Source of the DNA: Shewanella sp. Isolate13
GTDB lineage: Bacteria; Pseudomonadota; Gammaproteobacteria; Enterobacterales; Shewanellaceae
Reading direction: 5' to 3'
NCBI RefSeq assembly: GCF_022398325.1
Contig: NZ_JAKEVD010000008.1
Span: forward strand, 101,464-165,463
Length of the DNA stretch: 64,000 nucleotides
The position numbers and the translations under genes are program-made. The notes below the pieces were generated by a model. The model was not told where the DNA came from. It did no database searches and saw only the letters and a list, made by a program, of their open reading frames with translations. This document shows positions 47,292 to 57,087 of the stretch, one piece after another; positions within the stretch are counted from its first letter, which is position 1; every line of letters begins with the position of its first letter.

Positions 47292-48329
47292 TTAGTTCGC
47301 TTTTTTAGTCACAAACATGGCGTCGCCATAGCTAAAGAAGCGGTATTTTTGAGCGATCGCGTGCTGATAGGCGTTTTTTACCTCATCGAAGCCGGCAAAT
47401 GCACTTAGCAACATGATCAGAGTCGACTCGGGCAAGTGGAAGTTTGTCACCATGGCGTCCACCACTTGGAACTGATATCCAGGGTAGATAAAGATATCGG
47501 TATCACCACTGAATGCTTGTAACTGCTCAGGCGATGCTTTGGCTGCGCTTTCGAGTGAACGTACCGATGTGGTTCCGACGGCGATAACCCGGTTGCCTCT
47601 GCCTTTAGTTTCAGCAATAAGATCCACGACATCCTGAGGCACTTCAGCCCATTCAGAATGCATTTTATGATCGAGGATGTTATCGACACGTACTGGCTGG
47701 AAGGTACCAGCGCCAACATGCAAAGTGACGAATGCGGTATTCACGCCTTTGTCTTTTAATGCTGCAAGCATGGCATCATCAAAATGTAAGCCAGCAGTAG
47801 GCGCAGCTACAGCGCCAGGGTTTTGATTGTAAACCGTTTGATAACGCTCTTTATCTGCATCTTCATCGGGTCTATCGATATAAGGAGGCAGTGGCATATG
47901 ACCAACCTCTTCCAGTACTTCAAGTACCGTTTTATCGCATTGCAGCTCAAGCTCAAACAGCGCATCGTGTCTCGCGACCATTTTCATCTCATAGCCGCCA
48001 TCTAAACAGATAATAGCGTCAACCTTTGGAGACTTAGAGCAACGAACATGGGCTAATACTCGCTTGTCATCAAGCATACGCTCAACCAAGATTTCGAGTT
48101 TACCGCCTGACTGCTTTTTACCAAACATACGCGCAGGAATGACTCGGGTATTGTTAAATACCATCAAATCGCCAGGACTAACTTGGTCTAAAATATCGGT
48201 AAATTGCAGATCAGCCAGCTGACCACTATTACCGTCAAGCGATAACAGTCTGGACGCTGTCCGCTGAGCCGTTGGATAACGGGCAATTAACTCATCTGGG
48301 AGTTCAAAAGAAAAATCTGCAACGCGCAT
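47292..48329 (-). CDS. queA: S-adenosylmethionine:tRNA ribosyltransferase-isomerase QueA
   Basis: The 345-residue enzyme builds the epoxyqueuosine ring on tRNA after Tgt. Motifs: [57 protein letters not shown] and [16 protein letters not shown]. It lies upstream of tgt, the usual order. Nothing is unusual. Confidence 0.98.
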   Translation of the reverse strand: MRVADFSFELPDELIARYPTAQRTASRLLSLDGNSGQLADLQFTDILDQVSPGDLMVFNNTRVIPARMFGKKQSGGKLEILVERMLDDKRVLAHVRCSKSPKVDAIICLDGGYEMKMVARHDALFELELQCDKTVLEVLEEVGHMPLPPYIDRPDEDADKERYQTVYNQNPGAVAAPTAGLHFDDAMLAALKDKGVNTAFVTLHVGAGTFQPVRVDNILDHKMHSEWAEVPQDVVDLIAETKGRGNRVIAVGTTSVRSLESAAKASPEQLQAFSGDTDIFIYPGYQFQVVDAMVTNFHLPESTLIMLLSAFAGFDEVKNAYQHAIAQKYRFFSYGDAMFVTKKAN

Positions 48330-48446
48330 GGAAAGTCTCTATTGTATCTAAATCGGCCGCTAGTCTATGGCTAGAGCTACAGAAGATCAACAATCCAATC
48401 CTAAAAAACCGCCAAATACTCCCGTTTACGAGAATAATTCAGTACG

Positions 48447-48620
48447 TTAATTGAACGACTTTAACTTGTTCGACTGCTGTTGCCGAGCATTACAAGGAGT
48501 TTTGTTATCCAAATCTTCTATGCGATAGCGGTGTTGTGCGTAAGGAATGTCGATTTCGACTTTTTTTCGTCTAACCTGAACGCCTCTGCCCAACTTGTTG
48601 GTTAACCAGTTCCACATCAT
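48447..48620 (-). CDS. 57-residue basic peptide, unknown
   Basis: The reverse strand encodes MMWNWLTNKLGRGVQ, a very basic RRKKVEIDIPYAQHRYRIEDL segment and an Asn/Gln-rich end. GAGGATCAAGG lies before the first of two adjacent ATGs (48620 and 48617). No family is recognised. It lies between queA and acpH; it could be a small regulatory or RNA-binding protein by charge alone, which is weak evidence. Confidence 0.5.
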   Translation of the reverse strand: MMWNWLTNKLGRGVQVRRKKVEIDIPYAQHRYRIEDLDNKTPCNARQQQSNKLKSFN

Positions 48621-48775
48621 CCTTGATCCTCAAACCGTTTAATTGATGGGTAAATTACAATTTTTACGATGCACATCCTTTTAGAAGCCCTAAATCTTGA
48701 ATTATTTCAAGAAAGAATTTCCTTCGCACCTCCCTGCATGATAACGTGAAGTACGCGAATCACCAAGTATAAAAT

Positions 48776-49369
48776 ATGAACTTTCTTGCACACCTGCACT
48801 TAGCAGACAACAGCCAAACCTCTCTGGCTGCCAATATTGCCGGCGATTTTGCAAAAGGCAGTATTGAACATTTCCCTAAACACCTGCAGCAAGGAATATG
48901 GCTCCACCGCCAAATAGATCAGCTCACCGACAGCCATGAGATCACCAAAGAGTTGTTAGCAGCATTTCCCAAGTCATTGACCCGTGCAGCCCCCATTATC
49001 ATCGATCTTAGCTTTGATCATATGTTGGCCAAATACTGGGAAGAGTATCACCACCAAAGCCTAGAAGAGTTCGCCACCAAAGCGTACGATGCCATTGATG
49101 ACTGTGAGGCTCTGCCCGAGCAATTGGTATCGATAGCACCTAAGATCCGTCAAGAGAATTGGCTTGTGGCCTATCAAACTCGCGAAGGGTTAAACCAGAC
49201 ACTTGCCTCTGTGGCAAAAAGAGTCTCTAAGCCTGAGATTTTTATTGGAGCGCAGGAGTGTGTCAAAAAGCTCGATACTGAAATCGAGATTGCGTTTCGT
49301 ACTTTTTATCCGCAACTGATGGCCTATAGCCGCTTATGGACCCGCAACACGCCACCTGAATATCTGTAA
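48776..49369 (+). CDS. acpH: Acyl-carrier-protein phosphodiesterase
   Basis: The 197-residue protein matches AcpH (YajB): MNFLAHLHLADNSQTSLAANIAGDFAKG, IWLHRQIDQLTDSH and IDLSFDHMLAKYWEEY. The enzyme removes phosphopantetheine from ACP. Many His/Asp residues of the HD-like fold are present. It is divergent from the queA side and close to queA, as in E. coli. Confidence 0.94.
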   Translation: MNFLAHLHLADNSQTSLAANIAGDFAKGSIEHFPKHLQQGIWLHRQIDQLTDSHEITKELLAAFPKSLTRAAPIIIDLSFDHMLAKYWEEYHHQSLEEFATKAYDAIDDCEALPEQLVSIAPKIRQENWLVAYQTREGLNQTLASVAKRVSKPEIFIGAQECVKKLDTEIEIAFRTFYPQLMAYSRLWTRNTPPEYL

Positions 49370-49502
49370 GTTATTCTCACGCCTAAAAAGCGGCTCAGCA
49401 CACCCTAGTGTTGAGGCACGTTCTGACTAAGTAACCACCAAAATTTAGTGCGTGTCTTAACGCTAAATATTTTGCTAGAATTGCGCCGCAATAGGAGAAT
49501 TC

Positions 49503-50156
49503 ATGCAAATATTTAGCTATCAGCCCCCCTGTATTCCTTGGTTAGATATCCGTTATATTGACCGAGATATTATCGTTATCAATAAGCCATCAGGCTTACT
49601 CTCAAATCCGGGTATCGCTGAATATACTCACGATTGTGCGCTAACACGTCTGCAGCAGCGCTTTAAAGATTGTATTCTTGTGCACCGTTTAGACTGCGCA
49701 ACCTCAGGCATCATGGTATTTGCTCGTAACAAAAAAGCCGAGTCTAGCCTGAAAACCCAATTTCAGAACCGGCTGACACAAAAAACTTATATCGCAGAAG
49801 TGGACGGTGTACTGAAACAGCAAAGTGGTGTCATCGAACTAGCGATTGGCGCTGATAAGCTCAACCCTCCTAAACAGATGGTCAGCGAGTCAGGAAAGGC
49901 TGCTATAACCCATTTTAAAGTGTTACAGCAAAAGCCCCACAGCTGCCTAGTTGAACTCAAACCCGTAACAGGCAGAACTCACCAATTACGGGTACATATG
50001 CTAGCACTAGGACACACCATTTTAGGCGATGATTTTTATGGTGATGAACAAACTCTAAAAGCCGCTAAACGCTTACAACTGCATGCCCAGGAGTTAAGTT
50101 TTACTCACCCTTATTCGGGTAAAGCAATGCACTTTAAAAGCGCTCATTCATTCTAA
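49503..50156 (+). CDS. rluA: RluA-type pseudouridine synthase
   Basis: The 217-residue enzyme has the RluA-family catalytic motif VHRLDCATSGIMVFA with the nucleophile Asp, an N-terminal IDRDIIVINKPSGLLSNPG and C-terminal GRTHQLRVHMLALGHTILGDDFYG. There is no S4 RNA-binding domain, and the size is that of RluA, which modifies 23S rRNA U746 and tRNA U32. TAGGAGAATTC precedes the ATG. The specificity is inferred from size and motif. Confidence 0.85.
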   Translation: MQIFSYQPPCIPWLDIRYIDRDIIVINKPSGLLSNPGIAEYTHDCALTRLQQRFKDCILVHRLDCATSGIMVFARNKKAESSLKTQFQNRLTQKTYIAEVDGVLKQQSGVIELAIGADKLNPPKQMVSESGKAAITHFKVLQQKPHSCLVELKPVTGRTHQLRVHMLALGHTILGDDFYGDEQTLKAAKRLQLHAQELSFTHPYSGKAMHFKSAHSF

Positions 50157-50178
50157 TCAGTGCTAAATATCAAGATCA

Positions 50179-50202
50179 CAAAAAGGGGCTTATGCCCCTT
50201 TT
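50179..50202. terminator. Bidirectional terminator after rluA
   Basis: AAAAGGGGC/GCCCCTTTT with a TTAT loop lies between the convergent rluA and the hypothetical gene. Confidence 0.85.
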
Positions 50203-50247
50203 CTGCTTATAAGAGATTACAGCTATTTTTCCTGACAATGCAACGGC

Positions 50248-50658
50248 TTAAGCCGCTTCAACATCGCTCTTTGCCGTATAATAACAGTTAGTTGAATTAC
50301 AGAATTTAAGTTCATTATCCGTAGTCAACATAAAGTATTCGCCAAAAATATTCCCGCCCTTATCTTCCAGCTTAATGCCCTCTTCCATTTCCTCTGAGAG
50401 CATTTCATCTAGGCTATGGCAACCATCTAAATACCAAGTCTCTAAATAATACTTACCCGCTTGTTTGTACAGGGTAATCTTGTCACCGAGCAGCGGTCTT
50501 TCATCTACCCAACACCCAACGACTTCGCGAGGGCTAAGATCATCCTCTTGCCAAGACAGACGCCTACGCTTTTCAACTACTGACATTTCCATCTCCTTGA
50601 GTTTTGCTTCCCGCTCAATTTGAATAACTTCATTTGTCTTATTGCGCACTACTGCCAT
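50248..50658 (-). CDS. Hypothetical protein, unknown
   Basis: I do not recognise this 136-residue protein. It starts at MAVVRNKTNEVIQIEREAK, with AGAGGGAA 8 bases before the ATG, which I prefer over a start 9 residues upstream. The N-terminal 35 residues are helical and charged. The rest looks like a small beta-rich domain with KITLYKQAGKYYLETWYLDG and ELKFCNSTNCYYTAK near the end. It is cytoplasmic by lack of signal or membrane helix. It lies alone between rluA and the GH109 gene. Confidence 0.7.
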   Translation of the reverse strand: MAVVRNKTNEVIQIEREAKLKEMEMSVVEKRRRLSWQEDDLSPREVVGCWVDERPLLGDKITLYKQAGKYYLETWYLDGCHSLDEMLSEEMEEGIKLEDKGGNIFGEYFMLTTDNELKFCNSTNCYYTAKSDVEAA

Positions 50659-50685
50659 CGGCTCGTTCCCTCTATCAAAAAGCAT

Positions 50686-50943
50686 TTGTAATATATTTGT
50701 TAACCAAATCAGGTATAAACAAAGAAAGCAATCACAATGATACTGCTACCTTTCAGTAAAAAGTGTATCGCAATAAGAAATTAAAAACGCGATATAAATC
50801 ACTTTCTATGCATTACTTTAGTAAAACCGCATAAAAACACAAGCGCAACAATGCGACATACCATTTTTTAACCCTTTTATTTCTAAATTTGATATAACTC
50901 TATGGCTGTTAAACAATTACAATAAGATAACGCAGGACTTTCG
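50686..50943. other. Divergent intergenic region before the GH109 gene
   Basis: These 258 AT-rich bases hold the promoters of two divergent genes. I see no clear operator. Confidence 0.35.
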
Positions 50944-52314
50944 ATGAAACTAAATCGCCGACACTTTTTAAAAACTGCAGGTTTATCTGCCGCAGGCATC
51001 CTCACCTCACAACTGCCACTATCGTCCGCAGAGGCTGTACCGAGAAAACCCGCTACAGGCCAGTCCGTTATGGGGTTGATCGCCCCCAAAATGACCACTG
51101 TGCGTGTCGGTTTTATCGGGGTTGGCCAAAGAGGCTCAGGTCATGTCAAACACTTCTGCCATATAGATGGCGTCGAAATTAAAGCTATCTGCGACACCGA
51201 TGCACAAGTTTTAGACAGCTCGATTGATTTTGTCGTGGCTCAAGGGCTCCCTAAGCCTGCTCGCTATACAGGAAGTGAACAAGCGTATAAAGATTTACTC
51301 GATCGTGATGATATCGATATTGTGATTATCTCCACCCCTTGGGAGTGGCATGCTCCTATGGCTATCCATACCATGGAAAGTGGCAAACACGCCTTTGTCG
51401 AAGTGCCATTGGCTCTGACAGTCGAAGAGTGTTGGCAGATTGTCGATACTGCCGAGCGGACGCAAAAGAACTGTATGATGATGGAGAACGTCAACTACGG
51501 CCGAGATGAGCTGATGGTGCTAAATATGGTTCGCCAAGGCTTATTTGGCGAGCTGTTACACGGAGAAGCTGCCTATATTCATGAACTGCGTTGGCAGATG
51601 AAGGAGATCGACAGTAAAACAGGTTCTTGGCGCACCTATTGGCACACGAAGCGAAATGGTAACCTTTACCCAACCCACGGATTAGGCCCCGTGTCTCAAT
51701 ATATGAATATCAATCGTGGTGACAGATTTGATTACCTCACTTCGATGAGCTCACCAGCACTGGGGCGAGCCTTATACGCTAAACGAGAATTCCCAGCGGA
51801 TCATGAACGCAACCAACTGAGCTATATCAATGGTGACATCAATACCTCGCTTATCAAAACGGTAAAAGGCCGTACCATCATGGTTCAGCACGATACTACT
51901 ACGCCACGCCCTTATAGCCGTCATAACTTAATTCAAGGCACTAACGGCGTATTTGCAGGCTTTCCTAATCGAATTGCTATCGAAAAGGGGGGAGCTGGCA
52001 ATTACCACAAGTGGGATATGGACATGGCGAAATGGTATGCCAAGTACGATCATCCACTCTGGATCCAGATGGGAGAGCAAGCAGAGCGCAATGGTGGTCA
52101 CGGCGGTATGGACTTCTTGATGCTTTGGCGCATGGTCTATTGCTTAAGAAATGCAGAGCCTTTAGATCAAGATGTTTATGATGGCGCTGCGTGGTCGGTG
52201 GTGAACATTTTAAGTGAAGAGTCGGTCAATAACCGTAGTAACTCGGTCAACTTCCCAGACTTTACTCGCGGCGCTTGGAAAACGGGTAAGCCACTCGAAA
52301 TTGTCGGTGCTTAA
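50944..52314 (+). CDS. GH109 family alpha-N-acetylgalactosaminidase-like protein (Gfo/Idh/MocA fold)
   Basis: The 456-residue protein starts with a twin-arginine signal ([16 protein letters not shown], about 1-30), then a Rossmann domain [19 protein letters not shown] that binds NAD+. The GH109 features [23 protein letters not shown], and [20 protein letters not shown] follow. GH109 enzymes use bound NAD+ for a redox-assisted hydrolysis of alpha-GalNAc. It would be folded in the cytoplasm with its cofactor and exported by Tat. No GalNAc uptake or catabolic genes are nearby, so the natural substrate is uncertain. Confidence 0.9.
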   Translation: MKLNRRHFLKTAGLSAAGILTSQLPLSSAEAVPRKPATGQSVMGLIAPKMTTVRVGFIGVGQRGSGHVKHFCHIDGVEIKAICDTDAQVLDSSIDFVVAQGLPKPARYTGSEQAYKDLLDRDDIDIVIISTPWEWHAPMAIHTMESGKHAFVEVPLALTVEECWQIVDTAERTQKNCMMMENVNYGRDELMVLNMVRQGLFGELLHGEAAYIHELRWQMKEIDSKTGSWRTYWHTKRNGNLYPTHGLGPVSQYMNINRGDRFDYLTSMSSPALGRALYAKREFPADHERNQLSYINGDINTSLIKTVKGRTIMVQHDTTTPRPYSRHNLIQGTNGVFAGFPNRIAIEKGGAGNYHKWDMDMAKWYAKYDHPLWIQMGEQAERNGGHGGMDFLMLWRMVYCLRNAEPLDQDVYDGAAWSVVNILSEESVNNRSNSVNFPDFTRGAWKTGKPLEIVGA

Positions 52315-52349
52315 AGCACAAAGCTTGTTTTTTTAGGGTGCAATAAGCA

Positions 52350-52382
52350 AAAAGCCCCGCTAATTATGTTTAGTGGGGCTTT
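52350..52382. terminator. Terminator between GH109 gene and sstT
   Basis: AAAGCCCCGCTAA and TTAGTGGGGCTTT pair in a 13-bp stem (one G-T). It lies between convergent genes and has flanking A/T runs on one side. Confidence 0.8.
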
Positions 52383-52383
52383 C

Positions 52384-52397
52384 ATACTAATTGGTAT
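52384..52397. repeat. Isolated end of the MITE-like repeat
   Basis: ATACTAATTGGTAT, identical to the right end of copies 1 and 2, occurs here alone, directly after the terminator. No other element sequence flanks it. Confidence 0.5.
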
Positions 52398-52433
52398 TAG
52401 TCAGCGCCTCATATCAAGGGCGCAATTGTAGAT

Positions 52434-53657
52434 TTAAGCGTTCTCTTTCCTTTCAGCCGCTTCACATGCAGCAGCAGTAAAGATAACGTCTGTAGAGCTG
52501 TTAAGACCTGTTTCGGCAGAGTCTTGAATAACACCAATAATAAAGCCTACAGCTACGACCTGCATGGCCACATCGTTTGAAATACCAAACAAGCTACACG
52601 CTAGTGGGATAAGTAGCAGTGAACCACCCGCCACACCCGATGCCCCGCAAGCAGAGATGCCAGCAACAAGACTCAATAAAATCGCAGTAAGGATATCGAC
52701 CTGAATGCCCATAGAGTTAGCTGCCGCTAGCGTTAAGATTGTAATCGTAATCGCTGCGCCGCCCATGTTAATGGTCGCACCTAATGGAATAGAAACCGAG
52801 TAAGTGTCTTCATGTAGCTTTAACTTTTCACATAACGCCATATTCACAGGAATATTCGCCGCACTAGAGCGAGTGAAGAAAGCTGTTACACCACTTTCAC
52901 GAAGACAAGTGAATACTAATGGGTATGGATTACGACGTATTTTAAAGTACACAATCGCAGGGTTGATGATCAGTGCCATAATCGCCATTGCGCCAAGAAG
53001 CACCAATAGCAGATGCATATAGCCAGCAATTGCGCTAAAACCAGTGCTTGCGAATGTTGATGATACTAGACCAAAAATACCAATCGGTGCCAGACGGATA
53101 ATAAAGCGAACCATCTGAGATACGCCATGGCTCACATCAGCAAAAACGAGCTTAGTTGAATCGGTTGCATGATGTAGCGCTAAACCTAAACCTACACCCC
53201 AAGCTAGAATACCGATATAGTTACCTGTCATAACCGCATTAACTGGGTTGTCGACTAATTGAAATAACAGGGTATGAACCACTTCGCCGATCCCTTCAGG
53301 CGGATTAGCCTGAGCCGCATCTAGTGTTAATGCTAACGTGGTCGGAAACGCAAAACTCATCAATACAGCGGTAACCGCCGCCGAAAACGTACCAAATAGA
53401 TATAGAATAACGATCGGACGCATATTGGTCTTGGCATTTTTCTTTTGGTTCGCTATCGATGCAGCAACAAGGATAAAGACTAATATCGGTGCGATTGCTT
53501 TTAATGCACCAACAAATAGCTGACCTAAGAAAGCCACACTCTCCGCACCGGTTTTTGATACGGTTGCTAACGCAATACCAGCAATAATACCTACGAGAAT
53601 TTGTAACACTAAACTACCGTCTGCCAATCGGGCAAACAAAGATGGTTTTTGATTCAT
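52434..53657 (-). CDS. sstT: Serine/threonine:Na+ symporter SstT
   Basis: The 407-residue inner-membrane transporter has [17 protein letters not shown] at the start, and the family core [46 protein letters not shown] and [23 protein letters not shown]. It imports serine and threonine with Na+. It is a single gene. Nothing is unusual. Confidence 0.96.
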   Translation of the reverse strand: MNQKPSLFARLADGSLVLQILVGIIAGIALATVSKTGAESVAFLGQLFVGALKAIAPILVFILVAASIANQKKNAKTNMRPIVILYLFGTFSAAVTAVLMSFAFPTTLALTLDAAQANPPEGIGEVVHTLLFQLVDNPVNAVMTGNYIGILAWGVGLGLALHHATDSTKLVFADVSHGVSQMVRFIIRLAPIGIFGLVSSTFASTGFSAIAGYMHLLLVLLGAMAIMALIINPAIVYFKIRRNPYPLVFTCLRESGVTAFFTRSSAANIPVNMALCEKLKLHEDTYSVSIPLGATINMGGAAITITILTLAAANSMGIQVDILTAILLSLVAGISACGASGVAGGSLLLIPLACSLFGISNDVAMQVVAVGFIIGVIQDSAETGLNSSTDVIFTAAACEAAERKENA

Positions 53658-53837
53658 TTATTAACCTGTCATTTTTATAGTATGCAACTATTCTATTTAA
53701 ACTCACCATTAGGTGAACCTTAAATAAAATTAATCTCCCTTCGACACAGTTTGTATCGGATGTGGCAACTATTGTCTACCTTTACCAGACAAATAAGCTC
53801 GGTTATTACTCACGATTAACATATTACTAATAAGACC

Positions 53838-54764
53838 CTAAAAATTAGCCATCGCTGTTGCTTTTTCAGCCCCGCGTAGCATGGCTTCAATCAACTCATG
53901 GGCATCAAATTTTGTCAGAGCCTCATTAGCACCCACTTGATGAGCCTGACTGACGCTGATCTCACTGGAAAGCGAGGTATGCAAGATAATATAAGCGGAC
54001 GAGATCGCGGGATTATTCTTAACTTCAAATGCCAACTCATAACCATCAAGTCCAGGCATCTCAATGTCGCTAACTAAAATATCGATAGCATGATTATCTC
54101 GCTCGGCTTGCTCCATGATAGACAATGCTTCTTTGCCATCGGCGGTAACTTGGTAAGGAATATTGATACTGTCCAATGCATCACTCAGTTGTTTACGTGC
54201 AACCTTAGAGTCATCAACCAGCAAGATATTGAGTGGCTTTAGGTATTCTCGTTGTACATCAGTCAAGATAGCGCGGGTGGTCTCTGGGCTCGCTGGGAAC
54301 ACTTTAGAAAGCAGTAACTCGACGTCTAATAACTGCACTAGCTTACCGTCAATCTTTGTCACTCCAGTAAGATAAGCGTTCTTACCCAAATTAGTCGGTG
54401 GTTTCTCAATATCACGCCAATTACATTCAATAATCTTATCGATAGAACGTACCAGAAAACCAATCACCATTCTCTGACAGTCGGTAATAATGATATAGCT
54501 ATCTTTAAGCTCCTCATTACTTATCGGCCGATAACCAACTGCGGCAGCCATATCGACAATCGGGATTGTTGCACCACGAATGTTCGCCGCCCCTAGAATC
54601 GTTGGGTGGGAATGGGGGATGGCGCTCAATGGCGTATAAGGAACCAATTCGCGTATTTTTAGGGTGCCTAATGCAAATAACTGTGTCAGAGATAGTTGAA
54701 ACAAGAGTAAACCTTGAGATTGACTCGCCTTACTCTTCATCTTATTGCCACTTATTGCATTCAT
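53838..54764 (-). CDS. cheV: CheV-type chemotaxis coupling protein (CheW + receiver)
   Basis: The 308-residue protein joins an N-terminal CheW domain (about 15-170, LFALGTLKIRELVPYTPLSA, GAANIRGATIPIVDMAAAVG) to a C-terminal receiver (about 180-305) with ILLVDDSKVARKQ, phospho-Asp in ILVSDIEMPGLDGYEL and a downstream KF. CheV couples receptors to CheA and adapts the response through phosphorylation. No other chemotaxis genes are adjacent, as is common for Shewanella with several cheV genes. Confidence 0.93.
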   Translation of the reverse strand: MNAISGNKMKSKASQSQGLLLFQLSLTQLFALGTLKIRELVPYTPLSAIPHSHPTILGAANIRGATIPIVDMAAAVGYRPISNEELKDSYIIITDCQRMVIGFLVRSIDKIIECNWRDIEKPPTNLGKNAYLTGVTKIDGKLVQLLDVELLLSKVFPASPETTRAILTDVQREYLKPLNILLVDDSKVARKQLSDALDSINIPYQVTADGKEALSIMEQAERDNHAIDILVSDIEMPGLDGYELAFEVKNNPAISSAYIILHTSLSSEISVSQAHQVGANEALTKFDAHELIEAMLRGAEKATAMANF

Positions 54765-54830
54765 CTTAATGGACCACTTACTAGCGTATATGTTTGAGCA
54801 AACTCTAACTCAATCATACTAAGCACACAA

Positions 54831-56375
54831 TTAAAGCTGCGACTCAATCGGTAATAATGCGATGCAATCGACGAGAAACTTCCGCCAAAGCCCGGCATCG
54901 GGTTCGGTATAGATAATCCGCTGATGAAAATCATCGAACCAGATAAGCTCCCCCTCCTCTATTGCGAGTCGATAGGTGTTTCTAGCTAAGCTGGCCTCAA
55001 TGCCGTCGACCACTTCCCCTGCTAATTGTTCATTATCGATGATCAAGCCCATCTCGGTATTTAACCACGCCGAGCGGGGGTCAAAATTAAAGGACCCAAC
55101 GAAGGTTGACTGCTTATCTGTAATAAAGGTTTTAGCATGTAAGCTGCTCTTTGAACTGCCTGTCCAGCTACTGACTTTCTTCTGCTCAGGATTAGCTTTA
55201 ACTTCGTAGATCTTCACCCCAGCTTCCAATAATGGTTGGCGGTACTGGCGATATCCAGCATGAACGGCAATGACATCCGTTGCGGCTAAGCTGTTAGTTA
55301 AGATAGTAATATCAATCCCATCCCTTGCAGCTTCTATAATGTTCTGAGTTCCTTCCCTTGTTGGCACAAAATAAGGTGAAATAATAAAAACCTCATTTTC
55401 CGCTTGTTGTAGAAACTCGCCGAGATCGGCTAAAATACTGTCACTGTCTAGCTGATGATTTTGTTTGTCAGGCTGATCATAAACCAGCTTTGCGTTGCCC
55501 CAATACCAATGCAAAGCATGGCTCTGCATCTGAGTAATGAGTTCACTATTCAATAAGCGTGTCATGTAGGGATTCGTTTGATACGCAGCTTTCTCGGATT
55601 CGACTAACGCCAAGGCTGTATCGACCTCCTCCGCCGTCACGCTATGGGCTGTTAGCGCTCCAACCTCAACGGTTAAAGGCGAATTCCAATAGAGATCAAA
55701 TTGATCTGAAACCTCATCGACTGCAGGACCTATGGTCATTAGATCAAAGTCACCAAACTCTACATTGGTGTCGTTTGAAAAATACTCATTACCAATATTA
55801 CGGCCACCCACAATGCTAATGGTATTATCGACGGTGAATGACTTATTGTGCATGCGATGATTGAGTCGAGAAAACCCGGCAACAAAGGCAAGATTACGAA
55901 AATCTCTCTCAAAAGAGGGGTTATACAAGCGAACCTGAATATTCTTGTGTTCGGCCAACATCACTAACGCTTCATCGGCATCTTTTACTGCCATATCATC
56001 TAGCAGTATACGGACTCTAACTCCGCGCTGTGCGGCATCAATTAAATGCCAGGTTAAGAGCCTACCGGTATCATCACCTCGATAAATGTAATACTGCAGG
56101 TCAATACTGGCTGTGGCGGCATTGACTAATGCTAAACGTGCGATGAAGGCATCAATACCATCGGTGAGAGGTAACACGCCTGTTTGCTGAGGATGCGCCT
56201 TCACATCGGCCTGTATATATTGCACCAATGGCCAATCTGGCTGCGCGGCTAACTTTGTCGTAATGGCTTTTTCGGGGTAAACGGGAGAGGATTGACAGCC
56301 TATTAACGCACTCAAGGCTGCCCAAAGAAAAATGCTTCGTAAAAGGGTAACTAACTGCAATCCATTTGCATTCAT
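54831..56375 (-). CDS. clsC: Phospholipase D-family lipoprotein (ClsC-like)
   Basis: The 514-residue protein starts MNANGLQLVTLLRS with a lipobox (ALIGCQSS). Two HKD motifs are seen: RMHNKSFTVDNTISIVGGRNIGNE and SLHAKTFITDKQSTFVGSFNFD. ClsC-type enzymes make cardiolipin from PE and PG. E. coli ClsC is encoded with the macrodomain protein YmdB; here the partner is a phosphatase gene 26 bases upstream. A lipid-anchored, periplasm-facing position is predicted, unlike cytoplasmic-side PLDs. The upstream frame extension (24 residues) is rejected. Confidence 0.85.
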   Translation of the reverse strand: MNANGLQLVTLLRSIFLWAALSALIGCQSSPVYPEKAITTKLAAQPDWPLVQYIQADVKAHPQQTGVLPLTDGIDAFIARLALVNAATASIDLQYYIYRGDDTGRLLTWHLIDAAQRGVRVRILLDDMAVKDADEALVMLAEHKNIQVRLYNPSFERDFRNLAFVAGFSRLNHRMHNKSFTVDNTISIVGGRNIGNEYFSNDTNVEFGDFDLMTIGPAVDEVSDQFDLYWNSPLTVEVGALTAHSVTAEEVDTALALVESEKAAYQTNPYMTRLLNSELITQMQSHALHWYWGNAKLVYDQPDKQNHQLDSDSILADLGEFLQQAENEVFIISPYFVPTREGTQNIIEAARDGIDITILTNSLAATDVIAVHAGYRQYRQPLLEAGVKIYEVKANPEQKKVSSWTGSSKSSLHAKTFITDKQSTFVGSFNFDPRSAWLNTEMGLIIDNEQLAGEVVDGIEASLARNTYRLAIEEGELIWFDDFHQRIIYTEPDAGLWRKFLVDCIALLPIESQL

Positions 56376-56401
56376 TTTATTATTCTGTTGCTGTGCCTTA
56401 G

Positions 56402-56872
56402 CTATTCTTGTAGCGCATAAAGCACATCGAATGCAAATTGATCCCACCCTTCGGCACTAAATGCAATATCACGGATCGCCCGAACTTGACTCACGGCGTG
56501 CAAAGGCGCGGCACCATTATCCATTAGGTAGTAAGCCATTATGAGGCCTGTTCTATCCTTACCCGAACGACAATGAATAAGCACCGTTTTATCCTGCGCT
56601 TCACACTGGCGAATAAAGGCTAACGCTTGCGGAACTTGTTCTACGCAATATACTAAGTCTTCCGGCTTAGGAGGAATATTACGCGAGAAAGGCACGCATA
56701 AATACTCTAAACCTGCGGCGGAAAACTCCGCTTCGATGCAATCTTCACCGTTATTTACAGATAATACGGCATCGATCCCCGCAGTCTTTAACTCCTGCAG
56801 ATTCCAAGGATCTTTATTTGGTCCGCTGCGTCCTGCAATTTGTCCCTCAACTAACCAAAATAGGTGCTGCAT
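56402..56872 (-). CDS. Dual-specificity/tyrosine-type protein phosphatase
   Basis: The 156-residue protein has the PTP loop LIHCRSGKDRTGLIMAYYLMD (C-x5-R), preceded by a general-acid loop region (PFSRNIPPKPED). Its N-terminal LVEGQIAGRSGPN fits small DSP-like enzymes. The substrate could be phosphotyrosine, a phosphoinositide-like or a phospholipid head group such as PGP. Close linkage to a ClsC-like gene raises the possibility of phosphatidylglycerophosphate phosphatase activity (inference). Confidence 0.82.
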   Translation of the reverse strand: MQHLFWLVEGQIAGRSGPNKDPWNLQELKTAGIDAVLSVNNGEDCIEAEFSAAGLEYLCVPFSRNIPPKPEDLVYCVEQVPQALAFIRQCEAQDKTVLIHCRSGKDRTGLIMAYYLMDNGAAPLHAVSQVRAIRDIAFSAEGWDQFAFDVLYALQE

Positions 56873-57024
56873 AGTATTTCCTAAAATAAATTTTGAGTTT
56901 CAAACAAGGTTTAATCGCCAAGAGAATACATAAAGCCTAGATCTTGTGCTATCGCTTTATTGCTCGAGGAAGCAATACATGATGAAAAAAGGCGCTACCC
57001 CACAAAAATTACAATTTTTGTATA

Positions 57025-57050
57025 AAAAAGGGCTCAACTAGAGCCCTAAT
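57025..57050 (-). terminator. Terminator of the DEAD-box helicase gene
   Basis: GGGCTC-TAGTT-GAGCCC is followed by TTTTTT on the reverse strand, about 40 bases past the helicase stop. Confidence 0.87.
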
Positions 57051-57087
57051 TCATGCTGTTTCTCAGTGCGCATTAATACGTTTGAGA

